A stretch of 19,531 bases of DNA from Diplocarpon mali (lineage: Eukaryota > Ascomycota > Leotiomycetes > Helotiales > Drepanopezizaceae): the NCBI GenBank assembly GCA_024741835.1, contig JAENRP010000544.1, positions 1 to 19,531 on the forward strand, given 5' to 3'. Positions 8,936 to 16,590 of the stretch are shown here, piece after piece (position 1 is the stretch's first letter; each line of letters begins with the position of its first letter). A program made the position numbers and the translations under genes. The notes under the pieces were generated by a model. It saw only the letters and a program-made list of their open reading frames with translations. It had not been told where the DNA came from and ran no database searches.

Positions 8936-9480
8936 CCTCTCTCTTAGCTTAAGTATATTAAGCGCACCTACTAATCGACGACCTACTAGTCGCCTAAAGG
9001 CTAAATAGACTATTCCTATTATCTACAAACTACTTAAAGTATAGAACAACTTCGATATTATTATCCCTTTAATTAAAGTACCTATAGTAAAGGATATTCC
9101 TAAAATAGGTATAAGTAATAATAAGCCTTTATTATTAAAAAGCGGTTCCTTAGATAATAAGCCTATAGAATCTATAGCTGAACCTACGCCTTTGAAAAGG
9201 AATAGAGACTTAGAACTGGAAGATACCTTAGATAAACGCGAATCTAAGCGTATCTAAGCTATAATAGCATATAAGATCTATAAGCTTGAACTTTAATAGA
9301 GCTTTAATAAAGATAATGCGTTCTTAGCCGCTAGGAGGATAATGAAAATCTCTCTTTTAAAGATATATAACAAAGCTGTTAATAACCTAAAGAATAGAGT
9401 AGTATAGAATAAGGCAATCTAAAAGGAGATAAGCTCTTTTATTATAAATAGCATATAAATAAAGGAACTAATGCTAAAGG
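8936..9480 (+). other. copia-A integrase-RT linker
   Basis: In-phase, low-complexity coding-type sequence (Lys, Pro, Ser and Asp rich, for example NNKPLLLKSGSLDNKPIESI) between integrase and RT. No domain is recognised and no 23-bp core unit is present, although copia-C carries two units at the corresponding position. Confidence 0.6.
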
Positions 9481-10300
9481 ATGTAAACCTAGTTTTAATA
9501 AAATGGGTCTTTATAATTAAGATATATATAGATAGGACCTTAGAATATTATAAGGTAAGGCTTATAGCTAAGGGCTTTTCTTAATAGTATAGAAAAGACT
9601 ACTTCGATATATTTACGCTAATAGTTCGCATAGATACCCTTTGTATATTTATAATAATAGTAGCTGCTAAGGACCTTAAATGCAGATAGTATAATATTAA
9701 AAATGCATTTATTAAAGCGACTATAAAAGAATGGATTTTTCTCTCCTAACCTAACGGTATTCCTATATATGCTAGCCACTCTCTTTATATACTCTATAGT
9801 ATCTATAGGCTTAAATAATCAGCTTATAATTAGAACCTCTTATATAGCTTTACTTTAATAGAAATGGGATTCGTTTAAAGCCTAGCTAACCTTTATCTTT
9901 TTACCTATACTAAGCGTAGAATCAAGTTACTCTTATATATTAATAATATTACTATAGCTGCGAAAACAACTATTTAATTAAATTGGTTCTTTATAACAAT
10001 TTAAAAACGTTTTAATACTAAGGATCTAAGGGGAATTTATAAAATCCTTAGCATCTATATCATAAGGAACCGCTCTACTTAAGAACTCTAGTTAGATTAA
10101 GAGTAATATATTAAAAAGATCCTAGACCAAATAGGACTCTTCACTTATACTTTTAACTTTAAGCTAAAGTATACTCCAATCGAAGGAAAGTATAATAAGT
10201 TAGAGCCTACTAATAAAAATAAGTAGAAAGGAGATCTAAAGAAGTATTAATAGGATATTAGAACGATTATATATACTATAGTATATATAAGACCAGATAT
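9481..10300 (+). pseudogene. copia-A reverse transcriptase
   Basis: Copia RT landmarks in phase: RTLEYYKVRLIAKGFS (from R-x-K-A-R-L-V-A-R-G), DYFDIFTLIVRIDTL, YNIKNAFIKATIKEWIFL (D-V-K-x-A-F-L), GIPIYASHSLYILYSIYRLK, and LLYINNITIAAKT with the catalytic Y-V-D-D at 9936-9947 reading Y-I-N-N. Both Asp codons are GAT changed to AAT. RT copies the packaged RNA into cDNA inside the particle. It follows integrase, which separates Copia from Gypsy. Multiple stops at former Gln, Trp and Arg positions. Confidence 0.9.
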
Positions 10301-10379
10301 CGCCTTTATTATTAAGTAACTTAATCAAAACTTAAAGGATCTAACAATTTAATATAAGAATATAGTTAAGCGACTTAAA

Positions 10380-10918
10380 AGGTACCTTCGATTAATAATC
10401 ATATAGAAGGTAAGATATAGATTAACGAAATATATAAGCGCAAAGCTTAAGGTATATATCGATTCCGATTAGGCAAATATAAAAGGTCGGAAAAGTATAT
10501 CTAGAAGCGTAGCAGTACTATATAGTAGACCTATATTATAAGGAAGTAGGAAGTAGAAATCAGTAGCTACTATAAGCACTAAGGCCGAATATATATTAAT
10601 ATTATTAAATTGCAAGTAAGGATTATAAATTGCTTAAGTTTTAAAAGATATAAGTTTTACTAAGTATATTAGATAAGATAAGAACTATATTAATCTTTAA
10701 GTAGATAATATAAGGGCGATTGCACTTATAAAGAACCTATACTTGCATAAGCGATTAAAATATATCGATATTACCTACTACTTTATTCGCGACCTTATTA
10801 TAAAGAATAAGTTATCAATTACCTATATCTTAACTAATTAAATAGTAGCAGATGGATTTACAAAGCTATTAAAGACAATTGCAAAGTTCAAAGCGTTTAA
10901 AGATATACTAAGGTTATA
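10380..10918 (+). pseudogene. copia-A RNase H
   Basis: Phase-0 translation contains VYIDSD-stop-ANIKGRKSISR (the Copia Y-x-D-S-D-W-A-G start with Trp as stop), KSVATISTKAEYI (K-Q-x-x-V-A-x-S-S-T-E-A-E-Y), LYLHKRLKYIDITYYFIRD (H-x-R-S-K-H-I-D-I-x-x-H-F-I-R-D) and VADGFTKLL (A-D-x-x-T-K-x-L), the standard end of Copia Pol. The first two active-site acidic positions remain. It would degrade the RNA strand in RNA:DNA hybrids. Confidence 0.9.
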
Positions 10919-10951
10919 GAAGATAGTAGGGACTTAGCAGGCTTAAGGATA

Positions 10952-11101
10952 ACTCCTAGGCCTACCCTACGAGTTAGGTCATATAGTCTTATAAAGGAAA
11001 GTTCTTAGATCGACTCCTAGGCCTGGACCGCGAGTTAAGTCATATAGTCTTATAAAGGAATATCTTTTAGGAAATTTGACTCCTAGTCCCGCCTTGCGAG
11101 T
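10952..11101 (+). repeat. 23-bp core repeat, three units, copia-A 3' end
   Basis: Units at 10952-10974, 11013-11035 and 11079-11101, spaced 61 and 66 bp. The first two are followed by a shared spacer containing CATATAGTCTTATAAAGGAA. Unlike the other arrays, the spacings are not all multiples of three, which fits a position at or after the end of the reading frame. Confidence 0.88.
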
Positions 11102-11239
11102 AAGATTGGTGATTTCAATAGAGGTTACTATTAATTGATTGTTTTTAATTTAAAAAGATACTTAAGAGTTGGATTAGCGCAAAAGGATAGTTATTGTTTT
11201 CTTAATTATAGGTCAATTAGAGTAAGGTCTAAGTAGGAG
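11102..11239 (+). other. copia-A 3' untranslated region and putative polypurine tract
   Basis: Non-coding stretch up to the 3' LTR. The last bases, GGTCTAAGTAGGAGT, are the position of the plus-strand primer and are purine-leaning, but RIP or low conservation makes the tract unconvincing. Confidence 0.5.
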
Positions 11240-11434
11240 TATTAAGATAGGTAATATAGCTATTACTCTAATGTATTATTATATAACCCTACTGCTTAAT
11301 TAATAGGATATTAACATATATATAGCTAAAGGGAAGAAAGGGGTAACCTTCCTTCCTTAACTCTTACTAATATATCGACCATTGACCTTTAGAAGTTTCC
11401 TATACCTACTGCGCCGATTCACTTAAGCTCAATA
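11240..11434 (+). repeat. copia-A 3' LTR (195 bp)
   Basis: Gap-free partner of 5336-5530. Starts TATTAAGATAGG (from TGTTGAG) and ends CTCAATA before GCTTA. Its 5' half is the more mutated copy, its 3' end the less mutated one (GCGCCGATTCAC is kept). Confidence 0.95.
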
Positions 11435-11439
11435 GCTTA
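11435..11439. repeat. target-site duplication GCTTA (right) of copia-A
   Basis: Second copy of the 5-bp duplication at 5331-5335. Confidence 0.93.
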
Positions 11440-12290
11440 CTATATTTAAACTTAATAGATTAAATATAGTTATAATTAAAGAACCTTTAATCCAAGACCT
11501 TAAGGATATTAGTAGCGTATATAAACTTACTAGTAAAGATAGGATCTATATATTATAAGATTAGGTTTTAAGCTTTACTTATTATATACTTAAAGTAGGC
11601 AATAATCTAGTCCTCTTTTAAAGTGAAGTTACTTAAGTACTCTTAAATGAATACCTTTATAGCTATCTTCCAAGCGTTATAGGTGATTTTACCTTAGTAG
11701 TTGCTAAAATGGGTTTAAAGATACTTAATTCAATAGGGGTTAATAGCTAGGACTAAAGGTCTAATAATCGAGAGGTAGTAGTCTAAGGGAGGTAGTAAGT
11801 CGGCGGTAAGGGACCGAGTATTCTAAGGGCTAATACTTAAAGAAGAAGGGGCAGCCGCATTGTTTTAAAGAGCGGCAGCTATAGCAGTGCTAATAAGGTT
11901 TGCGATTTTAGCTTACTAAGCAGCTGAAAAGAGAGGGGCCGATATAGTAAGGGTAGACGTCTTTAAGAAGAGTATAACTTCTTCCTTAACTTTAATTAAT
12001 GGCAATAGGGTATTTTGAGAATCTACTTGCGGTCTAGGCCTAGGAGTATTTTGGTACTAAGGGAGGTTTCTTCCTAAGTAGGCTTAAGAGGGGGAATATC
12101 TCTAGGACTAAGGTTGGTAGTAAGGCCTATAGAACTAATAGCAGTAAGGCCTAGTAGTAGAGGTACGGTTAACCTTTTACTTCTCCTAAGTGGCATAAGA
12201 TTAAAGGTTATAAGTACTAACTCTTTCTATATTATCTAGTTTAGTTTAAAAGGACCTAATGCTAAATAGTGACCTATTTAAAAGGGGGAA
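11440..12290 (-). pseudogene. chromovirus gag, N-terminal and central part
   Basis: Minus-strand phase anchored at 12047 reads TPRPRPQVDSQN (a 23-bp core unit), then TISAPLFSAA, NLISTAIAAAL, ITYNAWKIAIKVFI and AYFKYIISKA, the hydrophobic-helical pattern of a Gypsy Gag capsid. It runs unbroken in phase into copia-A's left flank: ...KFKYSK at the right side of the insertion joins KLTIGLLLYNKF at 5335, then reaches the zinc knuckle. The start is not fixed: an ATG at 12196 is in another phase, while the gag phase stays open upstream with only RIP-type stops (Gln/Tyr/Pro-rich, as in disordered Gag N-termini). Gag assembles the particle. Confidence 0.75.
12025..12047 (-). repeat. single 23-bp core unit in chromovirus gag
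   Basis: On the coding strand it reads T-P-R-P-R-P-Q-V, in the gag phase. The only site with one copy. Confidence 0.85.
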
Positions 12291-13205
12291 GATTAGTATA
12301 GGCAAAGCTATATATATTCTTAAAGCCTTTTAATAAAGTATATATTAAGGTATTATAAGTTTATAGATCTTAAGAAAGAAGGTTTTACTTTAGAATTACG
12401 TCTCTTTACTAATTAGGAGTTATAATAAGGTTATCTAAGGGGTATAGTGCAAATCTAGGGAAGTAGGGTCCGAGGATCTAAAGCTTATTATTCTACTAAA
12501 GTTGACCTAGTCTCTAATAGTATAATATAACCTATTAAAGCTAACCAAGTCTTTATATATATATATAAGTATAGGTCTCCCAGTTTCGTACCTAAGTATT
12601 CGAAGGAAGGAGTAAGGAGCTTTGAAAAGTATAAGAAAGAGTCGACGAGTATAAGTCGATAAGTATAGGTCAATAGGGAGTATAAAGAAGGTCGACAACT
12701 TATTCGCAAGGAGGTATCTTTAAAGAGTCGAGTTGTATTTAAAGGTTTCGAAGGAAGGAGTAAAGAGCTTTAAAGAGTATAAGGAGAATTATCAATAAGT
12801 ATATTATCAAAGAGTATAAGGTTGATAAAAAAGAGTAATATAGAATTGTTTATAAAGGAGGGAGAAAGTCAAGAAGAGAAAAGCTATTATACTACTTTAG
12901 GCAGTAGCCTATGCTAGCGAAGCAAAGGTATAGTAAATAAAATTTTTTCGAATTGAAATTAAAGGTAAATCTCCATTTGCTAAATAGAAGAGGTAAAGGG
13001 TCGAAAAAACGAGCTGATCTTATATTTAAAAGTCGTTTTTCAGCTTTCTTTAAAAACTAGATTAGTAAGATCTAGGCGCTATATATAAGTTGCTTAAGGC
13101 AGTTTATAATAGAAGTCGAGATTGAGAGATCGAGTTGCTTAAGGCAGTTCGAAATGACGATTCGAAAGGGGGTAGATATTAAGCTTCTTAGCAGAGGTTA
13201 AGCAG
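12291..13205 (-). other. chromovirus 5' leader / possible upstream gag
   Basis: About 0.9 kb between the recognisable gag and the 5' LTR, unusually long for such a leader. The plus strand is purine-rich. Two direct repeats stand out: a 37-bp segment starting TTCGAAGGAAGGAGTAA at 12599 and again at 12747 (148-bp period), and AGTTGCTTAAGGCAGTT at 13088 and 13133 (45-bp period). Short overlapping minus-strand ORFs of 63-73 codons near 12488-12709 are in different phases and resemble nothing known to me; I do not call them genes. Confidence 0.6.
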
Positions 13206-13215
13206 ATCTTTTCTT
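13206..13215 (-). other. candidate self-priming site of the chromovirus
   Basis: One base inside the 5' LTR the minus strand reads AAGAAAAGAT. It is perfectly complementary to ATCTTTTCTT inside the LTR (minus strand of 13301-13310, also present in the other LTR at 248-257). No tRNA 3' end is evident at the normal primer-site position. Self-priming by such pairing is established for Tf1 of fission yeast. The purine-rich composition raises the risk of coincidence. Confidence 0.45.
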
Positions 13216-13216
13216 A

Positions 13217-13491
13217 TATTATAACTTGCTTTAAAGCGTATAGTAGGTCGAGAATCGAACGCTAACTGTATTACCTTAAGAGGTACGCTATATAATAAAG
13301 AAGAAAAGATAAAGAAGAAGAGAGAGTCTTTAGTAGAGCTCCTTTAAAATAAGTACAGGTGCTTCATTAGCGCGTATATAATCCAGCCACCTTGCTACCT
13401 TAGCGTGCACTTGACTTCGACATGTGATAGACACGTAATATAACTATATATAACTGTGCACGTGTACCGTGCACGTGATGCGGCCGTAATA
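13217..13491 (-). repeat. chromovirus 5' LTR (275 bp)
   Basis: Gap-free partner of 165-439. Its outer 100 bases keep CpA and TpG (CACGTG motifs at about 13459-13476, GCGGCCGTAATA at the edge), so this part was largely spared mutation, while the inner end (TATTATAACTTGC) is altered. Confidence 0.95.
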
Positions 13492-13496
13492 ATAGG
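13492..13496. repeat. target-site duplication ATAGG (right) of the chromovirus
   Basis: Matches 160-164. Confidence 0.93.
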
Positions 13497-14667
13497 TAGG
13501 ATTTATTAGTTATATATACTATATAATTAGTATTATTATATTAGTCGGATTTAAGGATCTTATAAAGATCGGCTTTTAAGATATAGGCATCTTTATTATA
13601 ATTATCGTTTGAATTATTAAAAGTAGATTTAAATTTAGATAACCTACTATTATTATTAAAGGTATTTGCTAAAGCTTTGGCTAAATAGCCTTTTCCTTTG
13701 CCTTTCCTTAGTAGTTGCGGCCTTTAGTAGGATAAGGGTAGTTTACTTCTTAACTTCTGCTTCGATTGCTTCTTAATATTAAAGCTAGTGATTATATTAA
13801 TCAATTGCCTTTTAACTTTATAATTAGTAATATTATAAGTACTATTATAGAAGTAGTATCTCTAATAAGCTTAAGGGCTTATCCTACGCTCCTTTCTCTT
13901 TTTAGGCTTATTATTGCCTTATAATATAGTATTCGCCAATTCAAAGCGTCCTTTGAAGTCTTATTCGATAGTTCGAAGGAGGTCGATCTTCTTATAGATC
14001 TTAAGGTTAGGTTAAATAAAAAGAGATTGTTTTATAATAGCGAACTTAAAAGGGAGGCTATTAAATAAGAAATTAAAAAGCTAAGTTTCCTTAAAAGTTA
14101 TAGCTATCCTAGGATCTGCGGCTCTTACTTTCCTCTTTACTTTATATAATATAGATTAAGTAGAGTCTATATTTATATCTATTTCTTTATTATCTTTATC
14201 TTTTTTATATTAAAATAAAGTAATCTACTATAATAGATACTAGGTATTAAGGGCAGTTATTTAAAAGTATTTTACCTTTAAAGTATCTTATCTTATCTTC
14301 GCATTATTATAAATTCGAATAAAATCTTAGTCTTTATTGCTTAAACCTCTATTAATCTTAAGCTTGCATTTGGCTAAGGCCAGCCTATACTCCTTCTCCT
14401 TTTCTATATTTAAAATCTGCCTTTAGGATTCTTGATTATTATCTATTAAAGCTCTTAGGCTAAGCTTGTTTAGTATATCTAGCAGATCCTTAGCAGTTGT
14501 ATTAGCTATTAAAGTAAAAGTAGACGAATCGGTAGAGGGAGTATAAAGGGCTATTTGTATATATTTAATAAGTGTCTTTTGAATTGCTATTTCGATGCCT
14601 TTGCTCTTAAAGTAAAGCTTTAAATCGTCGAACCATTATTGCTAGTTCTTTTAAGAGAGTTAAAGTG
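13492..14667 (-). pseudogene. copia-B, proximal part: gag to protease
   Basis: The reverse complement aligns with copia-A from about 5976 to 7150: the early Gag FDDLKLYFKSKGIEI segment, the basic region, the knuckle (here YYFYNSTYNITNY, with both flanking Cys also lost) and the start of protease. The differences I aligned are mainly transitions. It continues at 164-1 after the chromovirus. The alignment stops abruptly near 14667, about 45 bases inside gag, so the 5' LTR, leader and Gag start of copia-B are missing or replaced by 14668-14900. As the host of the chromovirus it is the oldest layer of the nest. Not functional. Confidence 0.9.
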
Positions 14668-14900
14668 TTGAATATAGAATCATAGCTATACTAGCTAAGT
14701 AGGAATAGCTAAGGTAGAGTAGCTATACTAGCTAAGTTGGATTAGAAATCATGGCTATACTAAATTTAGCTATAAACTCTATATCCTAGCTATGAGTCAT
14801 AGTTCTATATCTAGCTATGACTTATAGTACTAAGTTTAGCTAAAACTATATTACAAATCAAAGGATTACGTATTGCATTACGTATACCTATATTGATTTA
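14668..14900. repeat. unidentified TAGCTA-rich segment between copia-B and copia-C
   Basis: No coding signal. CATAGCTATACTAGCTAAGT (14691) recurs as TAGCTATACTAGCTAAGT at about 14710 and in part at 14753. Inverted forms (TAGCTATGAGTCATAGTTCTATA at 14788 onward) resemble TATAGAATCATAGCTA at 14683. ATTACGTA occurs twice at about 14866 and 14878. It keeps CpA and TpG, unlike the retrotransposon bodies. It may be part of a small inverted-repeat (MITE-like) element that truncated copia-B, but I cannot define both ends. Confidence 0.45.
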
Positions 14901-15140
14901 TGTTGCAGGAATGCCTGTCATATGTTTGTCATATGATCTGTCATATGACATATCATACATATGATATGTCATATGACTTGCCACATGACTTAGTGGCAGC
15001 CCTTATTAAATAGCTTGTAGTTAAAGAGCTCTTATAAATCAAGATATAAGACACCTAACATCGTTGTTTGCACCTCATACTTCTTCGTGCCCTCTTCTAG
15101 TTTACTATTAAGTTTACTATTAGAGAACCTCTTTGCTATA
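14901..15140 (+). repeat. copia-C 5' LTR (240 bp)
   Basis: Begins TGTTGCAGGAATG and ends TTGCTATA (from TTGCTACA), directly before the primer site. Only one copy is visible, so the left edge rests on the TGTTG start and the right edge on the primer site. It holds five CATATG motifs in 57 bp (14919-14975) and a long palindrome. CpA and TpG are well preserved, so it is nearly free of RIP. Confidence 0.82.
14940..14977. promoter_or_regulatory. 38-bp near-perfect palindrome in copia-C LTR
   Basis: Perfect 18-bp arms (14940-14957, GTCATATGACATATCATA, and its reverse complement at 14960-14977) separated by CA. Its place in the upstream part of the LTR suggests a regulator-binding dyad or cruciform; function is inferred only. 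Confidence 0.7.
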
Positions 15141-15154
15141 GGTTATAAGCCCTG
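15141..15154 (+). other. copia-C primer-binding site, half tRNA-iMet type
   Basis: GGTTATAAGCCCTG matches the complement of the initiator tRNA-Met anticodon arm at 13 of 14 positions; the one change (G to A after T) is a TpG-to-TpA transition. It is the same site class as copia-A 5531, in an otherwise different family. Confidence 0.9.
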
Positions 15155-15325
15155 CATGCCTATGAATAGTATTCGATAAATTCTATCGATTAGAGTCTCC
15201 TTTACAAACGAAAAGGCTGATCGATATTTTAAGTTTTACTTAACCAACGACGTATAATAAGCGTCATTTCAATAATAAAACAGTAGCTACTCCCCTTTTA
15301 GAGTGCTATGCAATAATCTAAGCTT
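15155..15325 (+). other. copia-C leader
   Basis: Interval between primer site and the recognisable gag. A phase from the ATG at 15156 stays open for about 12 codons and then for a longer run after one stop (SIRVSFTNEKADRYFKFYLTNDV), so Gag could start here, but this phase differs from the later Gag phase. Start left open. Confidence 0.45.
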
Positions 15326-16580
15326 ATGCAAGATTCATTACTATAGTTAAATCATTAGGACTAATAGCTAAGATTACCAGCTTAATTGCTAAAAGTACTC
15401 TACTATCTGAATTACCTATTTTTAAAAGGACTAATATATAGTACCTTAAACTCGAATTCAATAGTTCATCTCCTCCTCCTCCTCCTTTTCCTCCTTTCGA
15501 TAACTCTATATATATATATATAAATAAGATATTGTTATTATCTTCGGCTGCCCTTAGCCTCCTTAAGTCTTAAAAGCTTAAAGGCGCAAAGGACTATAGT
15601 TAATAGAGGAATAAGGTTTTAAACCTTGTAAAGTCAAATGCCTTAATTATATATCTTTATATAAAAGCTAGAATATATGCTTTACTTAAGGTTGATTTAT
15701 AAGACTGTTCTATTACAAATGAGGAAAGGGACAATTGGGTTAGATAAGAAGCTAAGGAATCTTAGATAAAGCTTACTATTATACTTAATTATAAACTAGG
15801 CCTATTAGCTTATATAAAAGGCGATAAATCTGCCTTAGATATATAGGAAGCTCTTTAAAAATAGTATAAAGGATCTGGAATAGTACTTAAATATAATGCT
15901 ATCCAGACCTATATTACTATTAAATATAATAACTTCAACTTATTTAAAGCTTATATTATTGCCTTTAGGCTTTTAATCACTAAATTGGAAGCTCTCGACT
16001 CTGCCCCTTCCTCTTACTAGTATCCTATTATATTTATTACTAGCTATTCTAATAGATAGCCCATTTAAGTAGATCGATAATACTCTAACCTTCGCTTAGC
16101 TATAGTAGCTGGACGAAAATCAGAGATCATACTTAAAGCTCTTATTAAAGATATTACTAATAAAGCTCAAGCCTTATAGAGTTTAAAGATAAATAGAACT
16201 ATCTTATATAGTAATAAATCAATTAATAAGCTGTATTCCTCTAACTATAAGAAGTCAGAAAATAAGAGAGGTTTTAAAGACTTAAAGAAGAGCACCTTTA
16301 GGAATACTACTACCTCTTCCCTTAACTCCCCCTATCCTTATTGTAAGCAACCAGAGCTATACTATAAGGTAGAAGATTGCTTTGCAATTAATAAATCGAA
16401 AAGAAAGGCTTAGGAGAAGGACTTAGGGAAGAAGTATATATTCTATCACCTTAAAGGCAAGGATAATAAGTCCTTACTATTATTACTAAAGGGTAAGAAG
16501 CCTTTTAGGAAGATTCAAAAGGAAGACGAAGAGTCAGATAATAACCTCTTTAGGCATATTATACTATTACTAACCCTAGG
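15326..16580 (+). pseudogene. copia-C Gag
   Basis: Translation shows KITSLIAKSTLLSELPIF and then, one phase over for about 65 bases, KRTNI-stop-YLKLEFNSSS, before returning to the first phase. The detour lies between a T-run at 15418-15425 and a CTCC/TA-rich tract at 15471-15525, so two small compensating indels in simple sequence are likely. Further on comes Gag-like helical sequence (IKYNNFNLFKAYIIAF, SEIILKALIKDI) and a nucleocapsid-type knuckle near 16333-16380, YPYCKQPELYYKVEDC. That fits CX2CX6HX4C with the first Cys and the His changed to Tyr. Its spacing differs from copia-A's CX2CX4HX4C. Gag would form the particle and bind RNA. Stops at former Gln and Trp codons disable it. Confidence 0.75.
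15503..15523. repeat. TA microsatellite in copia-C gag
   Basis: (TA)n run directly after a CTCC-rich tract, in the place where Gag phase shifts back. Confidence 0.7.
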
Positions 16581-16590
16581 GCTAATTCTC

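Larger units (their letters stand above)
5931..10952 (+). pseudogene. copia-A gag-pol polyprotein frame
   Basis: Landmark codons at 5931 (ATG), 6783 (knuckle), 7116 (protease), 7626 (repeat), 8154 and 8340 (integrase), 9936 (RT) and 10845 (RNase H) are all in the same phase, so about 5 kb has no net frameshift despite many stops. A single Gag-Pol frame is usual for Copia. The terminal stop is uncertain. After the RNase H end (KAFKDILRL) come stops that may once have been Gln codons, then TAA at 10950-10952, which could be an altered TGA formed with the first bases of a 23-bp core unit. Translation from the remaining short openings would give no working enzyme. Confidence 0.92.
5336..11434 (+). 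mobile_element. Ty1/Copia retrotransposon copia-A, full length
   Basis: A 6.1-kb plus-strand element: 195-bp LTRs (5336-5530 and 11240-11434), half-tRNA primer site at 5531, leader, a single gag-pol frame from 5931 to about 10950, a 3' untranslated stretch with 23-bp core repeats, and flanking GCTTA duplications. Domain order gag-protease-integrase-RT-RNase H is Copia. It inserted into chromovirus gag. The youngest of the three nested layers, it still carries dense stops, so RIP acted after or continued past its insertion. Confidence 0.96.
165..13491 (-). mobile_element. Ty3/Gypsy chromovirus, full length, split by copia-A
   Basis: A complete minus-strand LTR retrotransposon: 5' LTR at 13217-13491, leader, gag, protease, RT, RNase H, integrase with C-terminal chromodomain, polypurine tract at 440-456 and 3' LTR at 165-439. 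Its own length is about 7.2 kb once copia-A (5336-11434 plus one GCTTA) is subtracted, normal for the group. Domain order RT-RNase H-integrase is Ty3/Gypsy, not Copia. Both LTRs are 275 bp and begin and end with RIP-altered forms of TGTTAC/GTAACA. The element inserted into copia-B and later received copia-A inside gag. In-frame stops run through every domain, so it is inactive. Confidence 0.95.

Noticed and set aside
12488..12709. Two overlapping minus-strand ORFs of 73 and 63 codons
   Set aside because: They lie in different phases over a repeated leader region, with no conserved motif, so chance openings are likeliest.
15441..15525. Start of a separate gene at the Pro/Ser-rich CTCC tract
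   Set aside because: The apparent phase change is bounded by a T-run and a TA microsatellite and returns to the former phase; small indels within copia-C gag explain it.
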